64,000 nucleotides of DNA from Actinomortierella ambigua (Eukaryota > Mortierellomycota > Mortierellomycetes > Mortierellales > Mortierellaceae), in contig JAAAJB010000068.1 in assembly GCA_016098155.1 (NCBI GenBank), positions 1 through 64,000 of the forward strand, in the 5' to 3' direction. The notes beneath the pieces were generated by a model, which worked only from the letters and a program-made list of their open reading frames with translations, was not told the DNA's origin and ran no database searches. Below are positions 1-10,164 of this stretch, in pieces (position 1 is the stretch's first letter; each line of letters starts with the position of its first letter). The position numbers and the translations under genes are program-made.

Positions 1-55
1 CCACGGACCATCCAAGTCCAGCAGGGTCTTGGCCAAGAAAGGCATGCACAATTCC

Positions 56-63
56 TATAAAAG
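56..63 (+). promoter_or_regulatory. TATA box of the first small-protein gene
   Basis: TATAAAAG, 133 nt upstream of the ATG at 196. The same octamer precedes the paralogue further downstream, so a strongly regulated TATA-type promoter is inferred for both. Confidence 0.6.
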
Positions 64-195
64 CAGCGTCCTTTGCCCTCTTTTTCTCTCCATCGATCCA
101 CTCAACACATCAAGCACCAAGCACCAAGCACAAGCATTCCTCTCTCTACAACACCTTCTACCCTCCAGCCCACCAACCAAACACTCCAATCTACA

Positions 196-387
196 ATGGC
201 CTTCTTCAAGCTCAACAAGAACAAGACTGCCTCGGCTGCTCCCTCCCCTGCGCAGACCCCCCGCTCGTCGATGCAAGCCTCGCGGCCCTCTAACCAGAAC
301 AAGATGACTCCTGAGCAGGCCCTGGAAGAGCTCCTCAAGGATGGCTATCTCGGCGGACCCGCTACCTCGATGAACTCGATGCTGTAG
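196..387 (+). CDS. Small hypothetical protein, 63 aa (tandem paralogue A)
   Basis: I do not recognise a named family. It is one uninterrupted frame starting MAFFKLNKNKTASAA, with a basic Lys/Ser/Thr/Ala-rich N-terminal half and a C-terminal helix-like segment TPEQALEELLKDGYLGG. There is no signal peptide or membrane segment. The gene 840 bp downstream encodes the same layout: FK-x-x-K start, KASSAA-type linker, TPEQ...GY.G end. That conservation in a tandem copy, plus the TATA box, is the reason to call it real despite its length. The start was chosen because the paralogue begins at the same place relative to the FK motif. Role unknown; an abundant, regulated small cytosolic protein is only a guess. 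Confidence 0.75.
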   Translation: MAFFKLNKNKTASAAPSPAQTPRSSMQASRPSNQNKMTPEQALEELLKDGYLGGPATSMNSML

Positions 388-1156
388 AGGAAAAAAGAAA
401 TGATCGGCGACCCTTTCCTCGTCATCTTCTCTTTATAGAGAAGGAGCCATCATCTGCATCCCCCCAAAACCATAGCATTCTTGTACACTACCATTTAGCA
501 TCCTATAATACATTTTGGCATTTCACAAACTACACGAGATTGAAGTCTTTAATGTTTCTTTTTTTGTTAAATAATCGGCCGAAGGAAATCATGGGTAGTT
601 GACCATACACTGTTGGCTTCATAGTCGACGAAAATGTATACAAGTGTATACAGGTTGAAAAAAAAGTATACAGGTAGACTTTGTCTCCATCCCCCTGGCA
701 GTAGAGCGCCTTTCATCTGACCTCACACGAAAAAAACTTTGTCTGCATGAGTGAACGTGAGTCAAAGCACCCCCTTCCTTTGGCTCGCTTTCTTACTGAC
801 TATGAAAGGGAGCGGGGGGGGGGCGAGGATAGGATGGTCATGCCAGAAACAACTGACAAACTGACGCCAGTGGTGGATGGGAGGGAGGAGAGAAAACGTG
901 GGCACAGTTCCAACTGACCCTGAAAGAAAACGAAATTGAGTTTTCCGCAGAGTATTGTTTTCTTCGCTGCGGAAAGTCAAAAACCAAAAAAGGGGGGTGA
1001 GTTAGTTTACATGCAAGGAGCAGTGGAGCGACGTAGGAATTGGAGTACACGTCCTTGACGATGGAAGGACGTTGTTACTCTTGGCGCATCCCGCAGCCGT
1101 GGAGCAGACACAGACGCCGTTAGAGAGAGAGAGGGAAAGAGAGAGAGAGAGAAGAA
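388..1156. other. Intergenic, 3' UTR and promoter of the second small-protein gene
   Basis: No gene recognised. It holds the 3' end of the first small gene (A/T-rich, with AATA-type signals near 508), a G-run at 815-823 and a GA-rich microsatellite at about 1121-1152 immediately before the TATA box of the next gene. Confidence 0.6.
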
Positions 1157-1164
1157 TATAAAAG
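1157..1164 (+). promoter_or_regulatory. TATA box of the second small-protein gene
   Basis: TATAAAAG, 64 nt before the ATG at 1228, directly after a GA-rich tract. Identical octamer to that at 56-63. Confidence 0.65.
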
Positions 1165-1227
1165 ATCTTCTTCTCGGCATTTTTTTTTTTCAGCATAGCT
1201 TTAACAACTTCATCAACTTCAACATCC

Positions 1228-1422
1228 ATGACTCTCTTCAAGTTTCTCAAGAAAACCAACAAGGCTTCCTCGGCCGCATCCATGCCAGTACGAGAATCTC
1301 ACTCGTCGGTAGAGTACAGGCGACTTATCGCCAGTAATGACAAGCCGCTGACACCCGAGCAAGTGGCTGACATGTTGAGCAAGAACGGCTATGTAGGCGA
1401 GACCCTTCGCTCGGTGCTGTAG
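1228..1422 (+). CDS. Small hypothetical protein, 64 aa (tandem paralogue B)
   Basis: Single-exon frame beginning MTLFKFLKKTNKASSAAS and ending TPEQVADMLSKNGYVGE plus seven residues. It aligns over its whole length with the 63-aa protein upstream: both begin M-x-x-F-K, have a Lys/Ser/Ala linker, and finish with T-P-E-Q followed by an amphipathic stretch and G-Y-x-G. No signal peptide, transmembrane segment or known domain is visible. The paralogues differ strongly in the middle (VEYRRL here), so the duplication is not recent. Function unknown. Confidence 0.75.
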   Translation: MTLFKFLKKTNKASSAASMPVRESHSSVEYRRLIASNDKPLTPEQVADMLSKNGYVGETLRSVL

Positions 1423-1822
1423 CCCCTCCAATGATTACTGGGGCCCTTTACCTCCCTCCCTCCCTCCAAGGATTTTCTCCGCCTTCTACATATATACCTC
1501 AGCCATCTTCTTTTCAGCATATCAAGCATCTCTGTACAATAGCACGCTGTCATAGCAAAGGAGTTATCATAAATCTCTTCTTCTCATTATATTTTTATTG
1601 CCCTTTCACACCAATGCATATCATTGTAAGCACGAAGGTGCTACTCTACTTTGGGTGACGACCCACAAGATTAACAGCTAGATTGACTTATTTTGACAGG
1701 ATTATACTACATTTATAACAAACAAACAAAAGGTAGGCAAAAAGGGGGTGGGGGTGGGGAGGAGGAGGATGAGGGAGAGCAAGGGAGCAAAAAAGAGTCT
1801 TGTTCTTTTTGTTTTGTCATTT
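1423..1822. other. Convergent 3' intergenic region
   Basis: About 400 bp between two convergent genes. It contains pyrimidine-rich and A/T-rich UTR sequence (AATAAA-like strings are absent) and a GGGGGTGGGGGTGGGG run near 1744. No further gene seen. Confidence 0.5.
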
Positions 1823-2976
1823 TCAACGAGTCTGCTGTCCCTGGGTGGCCATGAGCAAGCCTTCATGCTGCTTTACACGGCTCATGAACCCGGCCACGCG
1901 CGACAGATCCAGACTTGCTCCATCGCTCTCGACCGCCAACGTGAGCGGCACCAAGACCTCGTCGACATTCTCCAGCGGGATCTTGCAGCACGATGCAATC
2001 ACTTTCTTGCACTGCATCTCCTGGTCCGACGACTTGTCCCTCACCTCCTCCAGCTCCTTGTCCAGCTCGACCGCATTCGTCTTGTACGCCGCCACCCGCG
2101 CCTTGAGCGCAATCACCTCCCGCTCCAGCTGCTCCCGCGCATCCTTGAGCTCTGCCGATCCTGGCGGTAATTGGCGGAGTCGGTCCAGCCCTGGCACGCT
2201 AATAGCGGTAGTGGGAGTGGTGGTGGTGATTCCGTTGGCATTGATGCCAGTGCCAGTCGGATTGAGGTTGCTACTGCTATTGCCGCCGTCAATGGACAGT
2301 TTTGCAGAAAACAACTGATCAATGTCCTCATTGGGGTTGCTCCGCAACCGGCTCGCATATCCCTTTTGATTTCGTGTCCGCTGCGACTCTTCCTCCAGGG
2401 CCTGCTCCAACGTCTTGACCTTTTGCTGGTCCTCGGCAAGCTGCTGCATCTGCTTCTTGTACTGCTCAATTGCGCGGCGCACCTCGGACATCTCTCGTGT
2501 CGCCGAGTGAATCAACGTACGTGTGTCGAGCCACTGGTTCTGACGAGCCATAATCTCTTGTGTAAACTCACCGTCCAGTTCCTCCACCATCTTTTGCACC
2601 ACTGAAAAAAAAATCAAAATAGAATTGGATGCATGAGTAAGTAGGGGTTACGGGAGGGGTGCAGCTTCCAACAAGAACGGACATCGTCTATTTTTTTTTG
2701 TGATTGCATCGCACTTACCAGACATGATCTCCTTTCCACGCTTAGGATATTCGTCTGACTTTGGTGGTTGATCAGTATGGTTTGGATGAACACGTGGAGC
2801 GAAGGACTTGTTGTCAGGTCCAGTTGGCTGTGGAATGTAAGCAGATGAAGGAACAACGATCCAGAAGGAAACAATGATCCATGATAAAAATAGGAATCAT
2901 AAGAAAGAATGAAAGAATGAGTAAAAATGTCAGTTCCAGAAGAACATTTTGTGCTTACGAGCATGTCCATTTTTTT

Positions 2977-3015
<39 letters not shown>

Positions 3016-4611
3016 CCTTATCGTCAATGCCAAAGTCTTCCGCCTTCAGTCCAACCTTGTTCTCAAGCTCGCGGTTCGCACCGACATCGGTCAGGAGCTT
3101 GCACAGGTACCGATCCCCGACCCTCGCAGCAATCGTCAACGCCGTATCGCCATTCTTGTCCTGAATATCCACAATCGACGAAAAGTCGCCCGTGTTCTTC
3201 GCCACCCACTCCAGCAGACACTCCATATAGTAATGCGCCGATGACGCCCTCGCTCGGTTCCACGCCGTAAACACAATATGATGCAACACCGTCCGGTTCT
3301 TGCCGTCCACCAGCGGGATCGCCTCGTGCAGACAGTCCAGCAGGCTCGAGAACGACTGCTTGTCAAAGTTGTTCGTCACCAACACCGCCCGCACCAACGC
3401 CGACTCGCCATTGTAATTCACCCTTCGCACATCGGCCCCTCGTGCGACCAACAACTCCCATACGTTCGTCCTCGCCAACGCTGCTGCCCAGTGCAACGCC
3501 GTATGGCCCTGGTCGTCCAACAATAGATCAATGTCCATGTCCGCGGGCAACGTCGGCCCCGTCAGTAGATCCGGCAACGGGTCTCGCTCGTCCCCCAAAA
3601 AGATATTCATCAGCATCGTTCGGTACCTCTCCGTTCCGTCCAAAGGTTGGAGCTCGTATACCATGTCGTCCCCGCCCGAGGCACCGTCTTGACCTCCCGG
3701 CATCGCTGACGGGTGCAGCTTGGCTCGCTTGCGCGGCGGCGCCTCTGCTGGCCACTGTGGCGAAGGTGGTATTGACGGCGACTGTGCGTTGAAGGATGGG
3801 TGTAAAGGAGAGGGTGTCATGGACGACGCACTGTATGTTTGCGATCCTCCTCCTCCTCCTCCTGTTCCTCCTGCTGCTCCTGCTCCTCCTCCTGTTCCTC
3901 CTGTTCCTCCTGTTCCTCCTGCTCCTCCTGTTCCTCCTGTAGGCCCTGCTCCAGGTTTGGCTGACGTGCTCCTCGGACGTTTGTTGATTGGGCTCGGCCG
4001 TGGTGAGTCCGAGTTCTTTGTCCGGTAATCTCGTGTCCGTTGCACCATGTGTGCCATCTCTTTTGTGGGTGTGGCGCCTTCGTTGCCCTCGTCGTCATAA
4101 TCGAAGAGTGCACGCAGGTACGGCTCGACTTTGTACCGTTGTGCCAGTTCCTTGCCGCGCTGGAACGGGATCCTATCAGAGCATAAAAAAAAGTGAAAGC
4201 GGAGATATGGGGAAGAAGAAGGAAGAGAAGAAGAAGAGGAGAGTATGAGAAGCTGAAAAGCATAGAGTCAAGGCAACATACGTAGAGCAGCTCTCTCTCT
4301 GTCTTTATCTCTCCATCTCTCTCTATCCCTTTGGGCTACCAGGCAAAAAAGAAAAAGGATACCTTCTCCCAATAGACTTACCAAGTGCCTTGGTATTTGC
4401 CATAACCTCCTTGGACCTTTTCGTGTTCGCCTGTGAGCACCTCCCGTTCGAGAATCTTTGTGCGCTTGCCCTTTTCGATGCCGGCGACCTTGAGGATCTG
4501 GGTAGCATTCAAGTACGAGTCGGCGCGCCGCTTCATGACGGCAATGCCTCTGCACATTGTCTCATAGACGGGCACGCCCGAGTAGATGGCGGTGTATATG
4601 TTGGATGTCAT
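1823..4611 (-). CDS. mbp1: APSES/ankyrin transcription factor, Mbp1-like DNA-binding subunit of MBF
   Basis: Predicted 758-aa nuclear factor driving G1/S genes as the DNA-binding half of an MBF-type complex (family knowledge). Exons on the minus strand: 4611-4382, 4172-3014, 2827-2719, 2601-1823; all introns GT-AG and the frame closes. Residues about 5-110 are the APSES/KilA-N domain, with [19 protein letters not shown] followed by the basic [12 protein letters not shown] and, across intron 1, [16 protein letters not shown] Gly/Thr-rich low-complexity linker (about 150-190) leads to ankyrin repeats at roughly 295-460 ([21 protein letters not shown]). Two coiled-coil segments follow (about 505-560 and 620-680), where the Swi6-type partner is expected to bind. 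Intron 2 carries a 26-bp homopolymer just after its donor. Mbp1 versus Swi4 class cannot be settled by eye. Confidence 0.93.
2982..3007. repeat. A26 homopolymer inside an mbp1 intron
   Basis: Twenty-six consecutive A on the plus strand (T in the pre-mRNA), starting six bases after the 5' splice site of intron 2 of the Mbp1-like gene. A likely site of length variation and sequencing error; it lies outside coding sequence. Confidence 0.9.
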
Positions 4612-5400
4612 GGCCGACTAGAGACGGATGGACACGCGTAGTCGAGGTGTAGAAAGTGTGTGTAACTGCAAGTACGAGTGCGAGTGTGTATATATATGTG
4701 TATGTGGTGGTAGTGGTGGTAGTGGTGGTAGGGGTGGTGGTGGTTGTGGTGTGGTGTGAAGAGTAAAGGTTGTGGTTGATGATGGAGTGTCCTTTTTCTT
4801 TTTCTTTTTTCTAGCTATGCTGGGATTGAGGTGTATGAGAATGAGAGGTAGAGCGCGCATGGAGATTTATATATTTTTTTCTCTTTTGTCTCACACCAAA
4901 AAAACACGCTCCATTTTGGCGGAGAGTCACGCCGTCCCCCCCCCTTCCCTCTCTCCACACAACGTGCACAGAACGCTGCGTGCATGTAACCACCATTAAA
5001 GTGTCACCAATTCCAATAGCAAGCTGGATAGGTTAGACTGACTGACTGATAGATGGATTGATTGATTGATTGATTGATAGATGCCAACTACATCGCCGAC
5101 TTCTTTCACTCACTCTCTCTTTCTGGGCAGATTGTCTGTCTGTCAACCTTTGGAGTACCCTGGTGAAGTTGAACGGGCTGGGATCACGCTGGTACGCATG
5201 ACTCCATGCACATGCGTGGCTATCTAAAAAAAACCCCCATTTCACATACATCTCTAGCCTATGATACCATTGCGTGCAGAAAAAGAAAGAAAAAAGCTAT
5301 TTATTGATCGCGCGCAAGTGCAGTGCAGTGCACATCGGGAGGGTGGTGAAGAACTCTTGGCGCACAAAGGTCCTGCGAGAGATGACGGGCAGTGGTGTTT
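4612..5400. other. mbp1 upstream region and downstream intergenic DNA
   Basis: No gene recognised. It holds the upstream region of the Mbp1-like gene: a GTGGTG trinucleotide tract at about 4704-4755, pyrimidine-rich DNA, and a GATT tetranucleotide repeat near 5054-5078. The last part is the 3' flank of the IF1-like gene. Confidence 0.5.
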
Positions 5401-5685
5401 CTACTTGCTGCTGTTCGATGTAGCGTTCTTCTTCTCCTGCTCTGCCTTTTGAGCAGCAGCAGCAGCTGCTGCTGCTGCACGTTCAGCTTCCTGTGGTGAT
5501 AGAAGTGGCAGTGGTGTGGCACGAAACCAAACACAAGACAGAAAAAGCGTGGTGGGTCAGCACTCGGTTCCAATCAACGCTCCCCTCTTCTCTCTCCAGC
5601 AATATGAGCTTGGGTCCCAACAAACCTTTTTGCGAATGTAGAGTTCCTCGGCGGTTCTCTCGCGTTCAGCGAATGGATTGTTCAT
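5401..5685 (-). CDS. IF1-like short mitochondrial ATPase-inhibitor protein (49 aa)
   Basis: Two exons on the minus strand, 5685-5626 and 5490-5401, joined by a GT-AG intron in phase 0, give a 49-aa protein. The N-terminal 20 residues (MNNPFAERERTAEELYIRKK) match the inhibitory core pattern of IF1, F-x-x-R-E-x-A-x-E-E-x-Y-x-R, which in known IF1 enters the F1-ATPase catalytic interface. The second exon encodes E-A-E-R, nine alanines and a charged tail. Odd points: there is no mitochondrial presequence and the long C-terminal coiled coil of IF1 is missing. No AG acceptor occurs in the roughly 45 nt before the ATG, so an upstream exon is unlikely. It could instead be an unrelated small helical protein; the IF1 assignment is tentative. 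Confidence 0.5.
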
Positions 5686-6697
5686 GTTGTATAGCAAGTA
5701 TGTGGTGAATGGAGGGAAGTTGAGATGTAATGTCAGAAATGAACATTTTTTTTATTGTCTTCTAGTCCAGCTCAATAAGGAAAAAAAAAAAGTTGTTGGA
5801 GACAAACGTTTGGCAGATCAAATACAGCCATATCCCATGAGTATGTTACTCCCTCGGAGCTGAAGTTGAGCTTGCATGGTGGTCATATGCAAACTGAACT
5901 AGAAACACTCCAGGAGGATCCATTTTGGGTGTGGGGTGTCCATCCTATTGGAGATGTAAAAGTCATAAAAGAAAAGCGCGATCAAACTCGTAGAGCATCA
6001 CTGGTCAGTCGAACTGAAAAGTCCATACGACCATCGACTCCTTACACTAAAGAATACCTATTTTGATGATACTCATGCTCGGTAACCAAGTTTCACTAGT
6101 GAAGGGTGAGTTCATGCTTCCTTTAGAAGTGTTGACGCGCTTTGCAAGGCTGTGAGCGCGAGAGTGCGTCAGGGAGTGTTTTCAATGTAGCCGTGCTGTT
6201 TTTGCTCCTTTTCAACTTGCGAGTAGAGGAAAGGTTTGTTCAAAATGCAGCGGACTACGACTGACCGGGTAGTTGTTGGTGGAGAGAAGCGATCAAGGGC
6301 TGATCAAAGGTGATTTCTCAGAGTAACAGCGCAAAGAGACCAATTTCGCGGGGTTATCGTTTGTGCGCGCGCGCGAGGAGAGTGAGTGACGTCGAAAACG
6401 GACCTAGACGCCTGACATTGACATTGACCCTCCACCCACTTTTACCATTACCCCGTCCACAAGGAAACCTCCCTCCCTCCTTCCCTTCGTTCCTACGCTC
6501 CTTCTCTCCTCCTCGATCGAGATCAGTCTTCCAGGCACACACCTTCAGCCCAAGGACCAAACACTCTTGCTCCATCGTTCTGCTCCCGCAGCCTCGCCAT
6601 TCAACCCCATTCCTTCTATATCTCTCACTCACCTACACGCCCCTTCCACAGTCGACTTTCTCCCCTCCTTCTCCCCTTCTCTCTCTTTTTTTAAAAA
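5686..6697. other. Divergent promoter region between IF1-like gene and V-ATPase c
   Basis: About 1 kb with no gene I can support. It includes a GCGCGCGCGC run near 6365 and a long C/T-rich stretch (about 6430-6690) that is probably the 5' UTR and promoter of the V-ATPase gene. Short open frames here have no family resemblance. Confidence 0.5.
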
Positions 6698-7946
6698 ATG
6701 TCGACCATACCCGTCATCGAGAATGAGTACTGCCCACCATATGCACCATTTATTGGTCTTGCTGGTGTTGCCTCTGCAGTACGTTCTATTCATTTTTTTT
6801 CATTTTTTTTTGAGTGCATGGACCCGCATTTCAAACATGGTGGAATGCCCAGACTATCTATGCTCACGCGCCCACCCCACAAGGACAAAAGGGGAGGCGG
6901 AGGGGGGGGGGATATTGAAGCCGTGATGATGTTGGTTCGCTTTTCCCTCTGTATACTAACACGTATGCCCTCACCATGTCTCCCACCCTGGCAACGACTG
7001 ACATGCTTGTCGTGTTTGTGTCCTTAAAGATGGTGTTTAGCAGTAAGTAGGAAGGGTACTCTTGGATGTTGCTTTCCTTCCTGGATATCTGTCTACTTTT
7101 GAGGCGATCTGACCCATTCATATTGCTTTGCCTTATTCATTATTTCTTTCTAGGTGTGGGCGCAGGTTACGGCACATTCAGGTCGGGTCTTGGTATCTCA
7201 GGCATGGGAACCTTCCGCCCTGAGCTGATGTTGAAGGTATGATGGGTTGATCATACATGTCCTTTCAGGAGATTCAGGATTTGAAGGCAGCTATCATCTG
7301 TCTTGTCAAAGAGGATCCTGCATGCTGTCAGAGGAAGAGGAAGGAGAACACCGAGAAATGCTGACAGGGAGACTTTTTTTTTTCTGTATTCAAAAACATT
7401 AGTCGCTTATCCCTGTCATTATGGCCGGTATTATCTCCGTGTATGGCTTGGTCATCGGCGTGCTTTTAGCGGGAGCCAGTAAGTTTGAGACGCTTCGATT
7501 TGAATGTCGATCCCCCTTCTCCATCATCATCTTGAAAGTTTCGACACTTATCTTGTTCTTTTTTTTTCACTCTTATCGCTACAGTTACCCCAACGGGCTA
7601 TTCGCTGTTCACGTAAGTTTTATCACTTTGATGGCGACCTTTTTTTTGCATGTATTCGTTTTATATTGAGAAAGGCAGCTAAATTTCCGCTCATGTTCTT
7701 CTTCCTTACAACAACAACAGTGGTCTCGTACATCTCGGTGCCGGTCTCTGCGTAGGCTTGACGGGCATGGCAGCAGGCTATGCGATTGGCGTGGTGGGCG
7801 ATGTGTGCGTTCGAGGCTTTGCCTATCAGCCACGTCTGTATGTCGCGATGGTGCTGGTGCTGATTTTCGCAGAAGTCTTGGGTCTTTATGGCCTCATTGT
7901 CGGCCTTATCCTCAACACGGCAACAGCAAGAGCGAAATGCACTTGA
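6698..7946 (+). CDS. vma3: V-type proton ATPase proteolipid subunit c
   Basis: Membrane ring subunit of the vacuolar H+-ATPase, 168 aa. Six exons: 6698-6778, 7030-7042 (only 13 bp), 7154-7236, 7403-7478, 7585-7612 (28 bp), 7721-7946, all GT-AG. The protein has four transmembrane helices in two hairpins, beginning [16 protein letters not shown], with the conserved [17 protein letters not shown] loop and [20 protein letters not shown] in helix 3. The proton-carrying glutamate is Glu145 in [14 protein letters not shown], equivalent to yeast Vma3 Glu137. Length matches the family (about 160 aa). Vma3 versus Vma11 paralogue type cannot be decided surely; the ordinary four-helix length favours Vma3. 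The two micro-exons would be missed by simple gene callers. Confidence 0.97.
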
Positions 7947-8172
7947 GCAGGACAAACAAAAAATGAAAGGAAGAGAGTGGGAGGATCAACCATCACCACC
8001 ACCACCAACTACCACCAACACTGTCATCACATCAACAATTGAGATGCCTACTCGTCTTCCTCTCCTGTCTTCAACTAGAAGAACCTGATTCCTTTTTTTC
8101 GATAGCCAAATGGGAAAATAAAAAAGGGTGAAATGGAAAAAAAAGTCGTACATGGGCAGTTTATATGATATT

Positions 8173-9954
8173 TTACTCCTCGTCGTCATCCTCCTCACTA
8201 TCAAAAACGTCCTCGTCCTCGTCTTCCTCCTCACTCTCCTGTTCCGAATCCTCCAACTCGTCTCCTTCTTCTTCCTCTTCGTCGTCCTCATTCTCGTCCG
8301 CGGAAGCGGCACGATGGGTGTTGATATTCTTCCAGATACCGGGTTGCGTCGACAGGCAAGTGACGCGCATCTCCGTGTTGTGCTCGCCCAAAGGTTGGAT
8401 CGCAGCATCGCTGTCACGACCTTGGGCAACAGCCTTGCCAATGTCCCAGACACGGACCAGGCCATCCGATGAAGCACTGACAAGGAGATCCACCGACTCG
8501 GCCGATTGGGCATCGGCGGTCGAGTTGGCGTCTTTGTTGGGCGTGACGAGGATGTTGCGGAGGAGATCAATGTCCTTGATACGGGACGGGTGGCCCGTCA
8601 ACGTGCAGACGAGCTCGCCCGTCTCGGTGGCATAGATGCGAAGCGTCTTGTCCTCGCAACCGGCGACGACGTAGTCGTCCGTGTAGTAGGCCATGGTGTT
8701 GAAGCGGGTCTTTCTGGACGATCCCGGGGTCAAAGGCGGAGGTTGGATAGCGCACAGGGGTTTCGCCGTCGCCATATCGTAGAGGGCGATTTCATGATCA
8801 AACAGAATCGCATAGCGCGCGCCCGAAGGGTTCCAGGCGATCTGCAGGCCCGCGTGCGAGAGACGGTTTTGGCTGGCCTGTTTGCCCAAGAGGAGGTTCC
8901 AGAGACGCATGGTCTTGTCGGCGGAGACGGAGAGTGCGAGCTTGCCGGACGGGTGGATGGCGATGCTGTGCACGCTCGATTGGTGGCCCTTCATGATCTT
9001 GAGACACTCCCAGTCTTTGGACCGCCAGACACAGATCTTGCCGTCGTCGCTGCCGCTGAGCATGTGCGTGTGCTGGTGGAAGGCCAGGGTCGTGATCGTG
9101 CCCGTGTGTTGCATCAGGGCGCCGAGTTCCTTTCTCCGCTTCAGATCGTACAACCTAATGGACGAAGGGAAATGGAGGGTTTGTTATTGTTGATTTCAAG
9201 GTATGTTAGCTCGATATGTCCATGATGAATGATGATAAGACTCGTTTTTTTTGATCCGCATGTTGCATGGGTACAGTGACAACTTGACACGTACTGAATC
9301 TTTTCGTCCGTGCTTCCAGAGGCCAGGGTAGAGCCGCCGATGGCCAGAGACTTGATGCATCCAATATGAGCCGAGAATGCAAAGACGGGCTTCATCTTCA
9401 GCGTCTTGTCCTGTGCATAGGTCGATCATGCCATTTGTTGTCCAAAAAGTCAATGAGAAAGCCATGGACGGGGATGATTTGGGTTAGTTTGAGAAATCAT
9501 CAAAGGATGGAGAAGAAGAAAAAGAAAAAGAACGTAAAATAAACAGCCTTACCTCGTTCCAATAGGCATCAATGCCATAAAGCACGTTCTGGTATGTTCC
9601 TGTGACAATACGGAAATCCTCCTTGGTCGCGTTCTCAGGGACGACCTCGGCCTTTTTGACCTTTGGCTTTTTGGCGGGCTTATTCCTGTTGGGATTGGTG
9701 CTGTTGGCTGCGGGTTTTGGGGCAACAATCTTGACAGACTTTTTGGGTGTGGTGGTGGTATCAAGCTTGGGCTTCTTGGTGGTATGGGAAGTGGCTGGAT
9801 GGCTGTTCTTTTTGCTGTCCTTGAACTGGGTTTGCTGCGGTGCGGGTCTCTTCTTGTTGGCATTCTTTTGCTGAGAAACGGTGGAAGAAGAGGCGGCACC
9901 TCCTGTCGAAGGCTGCTTCTTCATGGCCGACTTTAATTGCTTGTTCTTTCCCAT
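8173..9954 (-). CDS. mak11: Mak11/PAK1IP1 WD40 protein, 60S ribosome assembly
   Basis: Predicted 499-aa nucleolar WD40 protein; family members act in large-subunit assembly together with Rlp24. Exons: 9954-9553, 9410-9295, 9154-8173. The first exon encodes a Lys/Pro/Thr-rich basic extension (about 100 aa, a nucleolar-targeting type) and then FRIVTGTYQNVLYGID, the start of the propeller. WD blades follow: CIKSLAIGGSTLASGSTDE, TLAFHQHTHMLSGSDDGKI, SIAIHPSGKLALSVSADKT, VVAGCEDKTLRIYATETGE and DLLVSASSDGLVRVWDIG. The stretch YDLKRRKELGALMQHTGTI is close to yeast Mak11. The C-terminus is a run of Glu/Asp (about 45 residues) as in many assembly factors. It is convergent with the V-ATPase gene, 226 bp apart. 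Confidence 0.93.
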
Positions 9955-10164
9955 GTTGTGCAGGTAACCCCGTTTGTGAATGGTGAGTGAAAGTTGTGTA
10001 TGTTTGTACATCAGGCATTTTTTTTTTCCTCTTCAGCGATAAACAAGTGACTGCTCAGAGTTTCTCAAGTGGAGTGAAGTTGAGAGAAGGGTCTTTTGTG
10101 GGTGTTCGACTTTTTTTTTTTTTTACACTCAACCACGATACCCCCTCACCTCCCGTCAAGAGCA

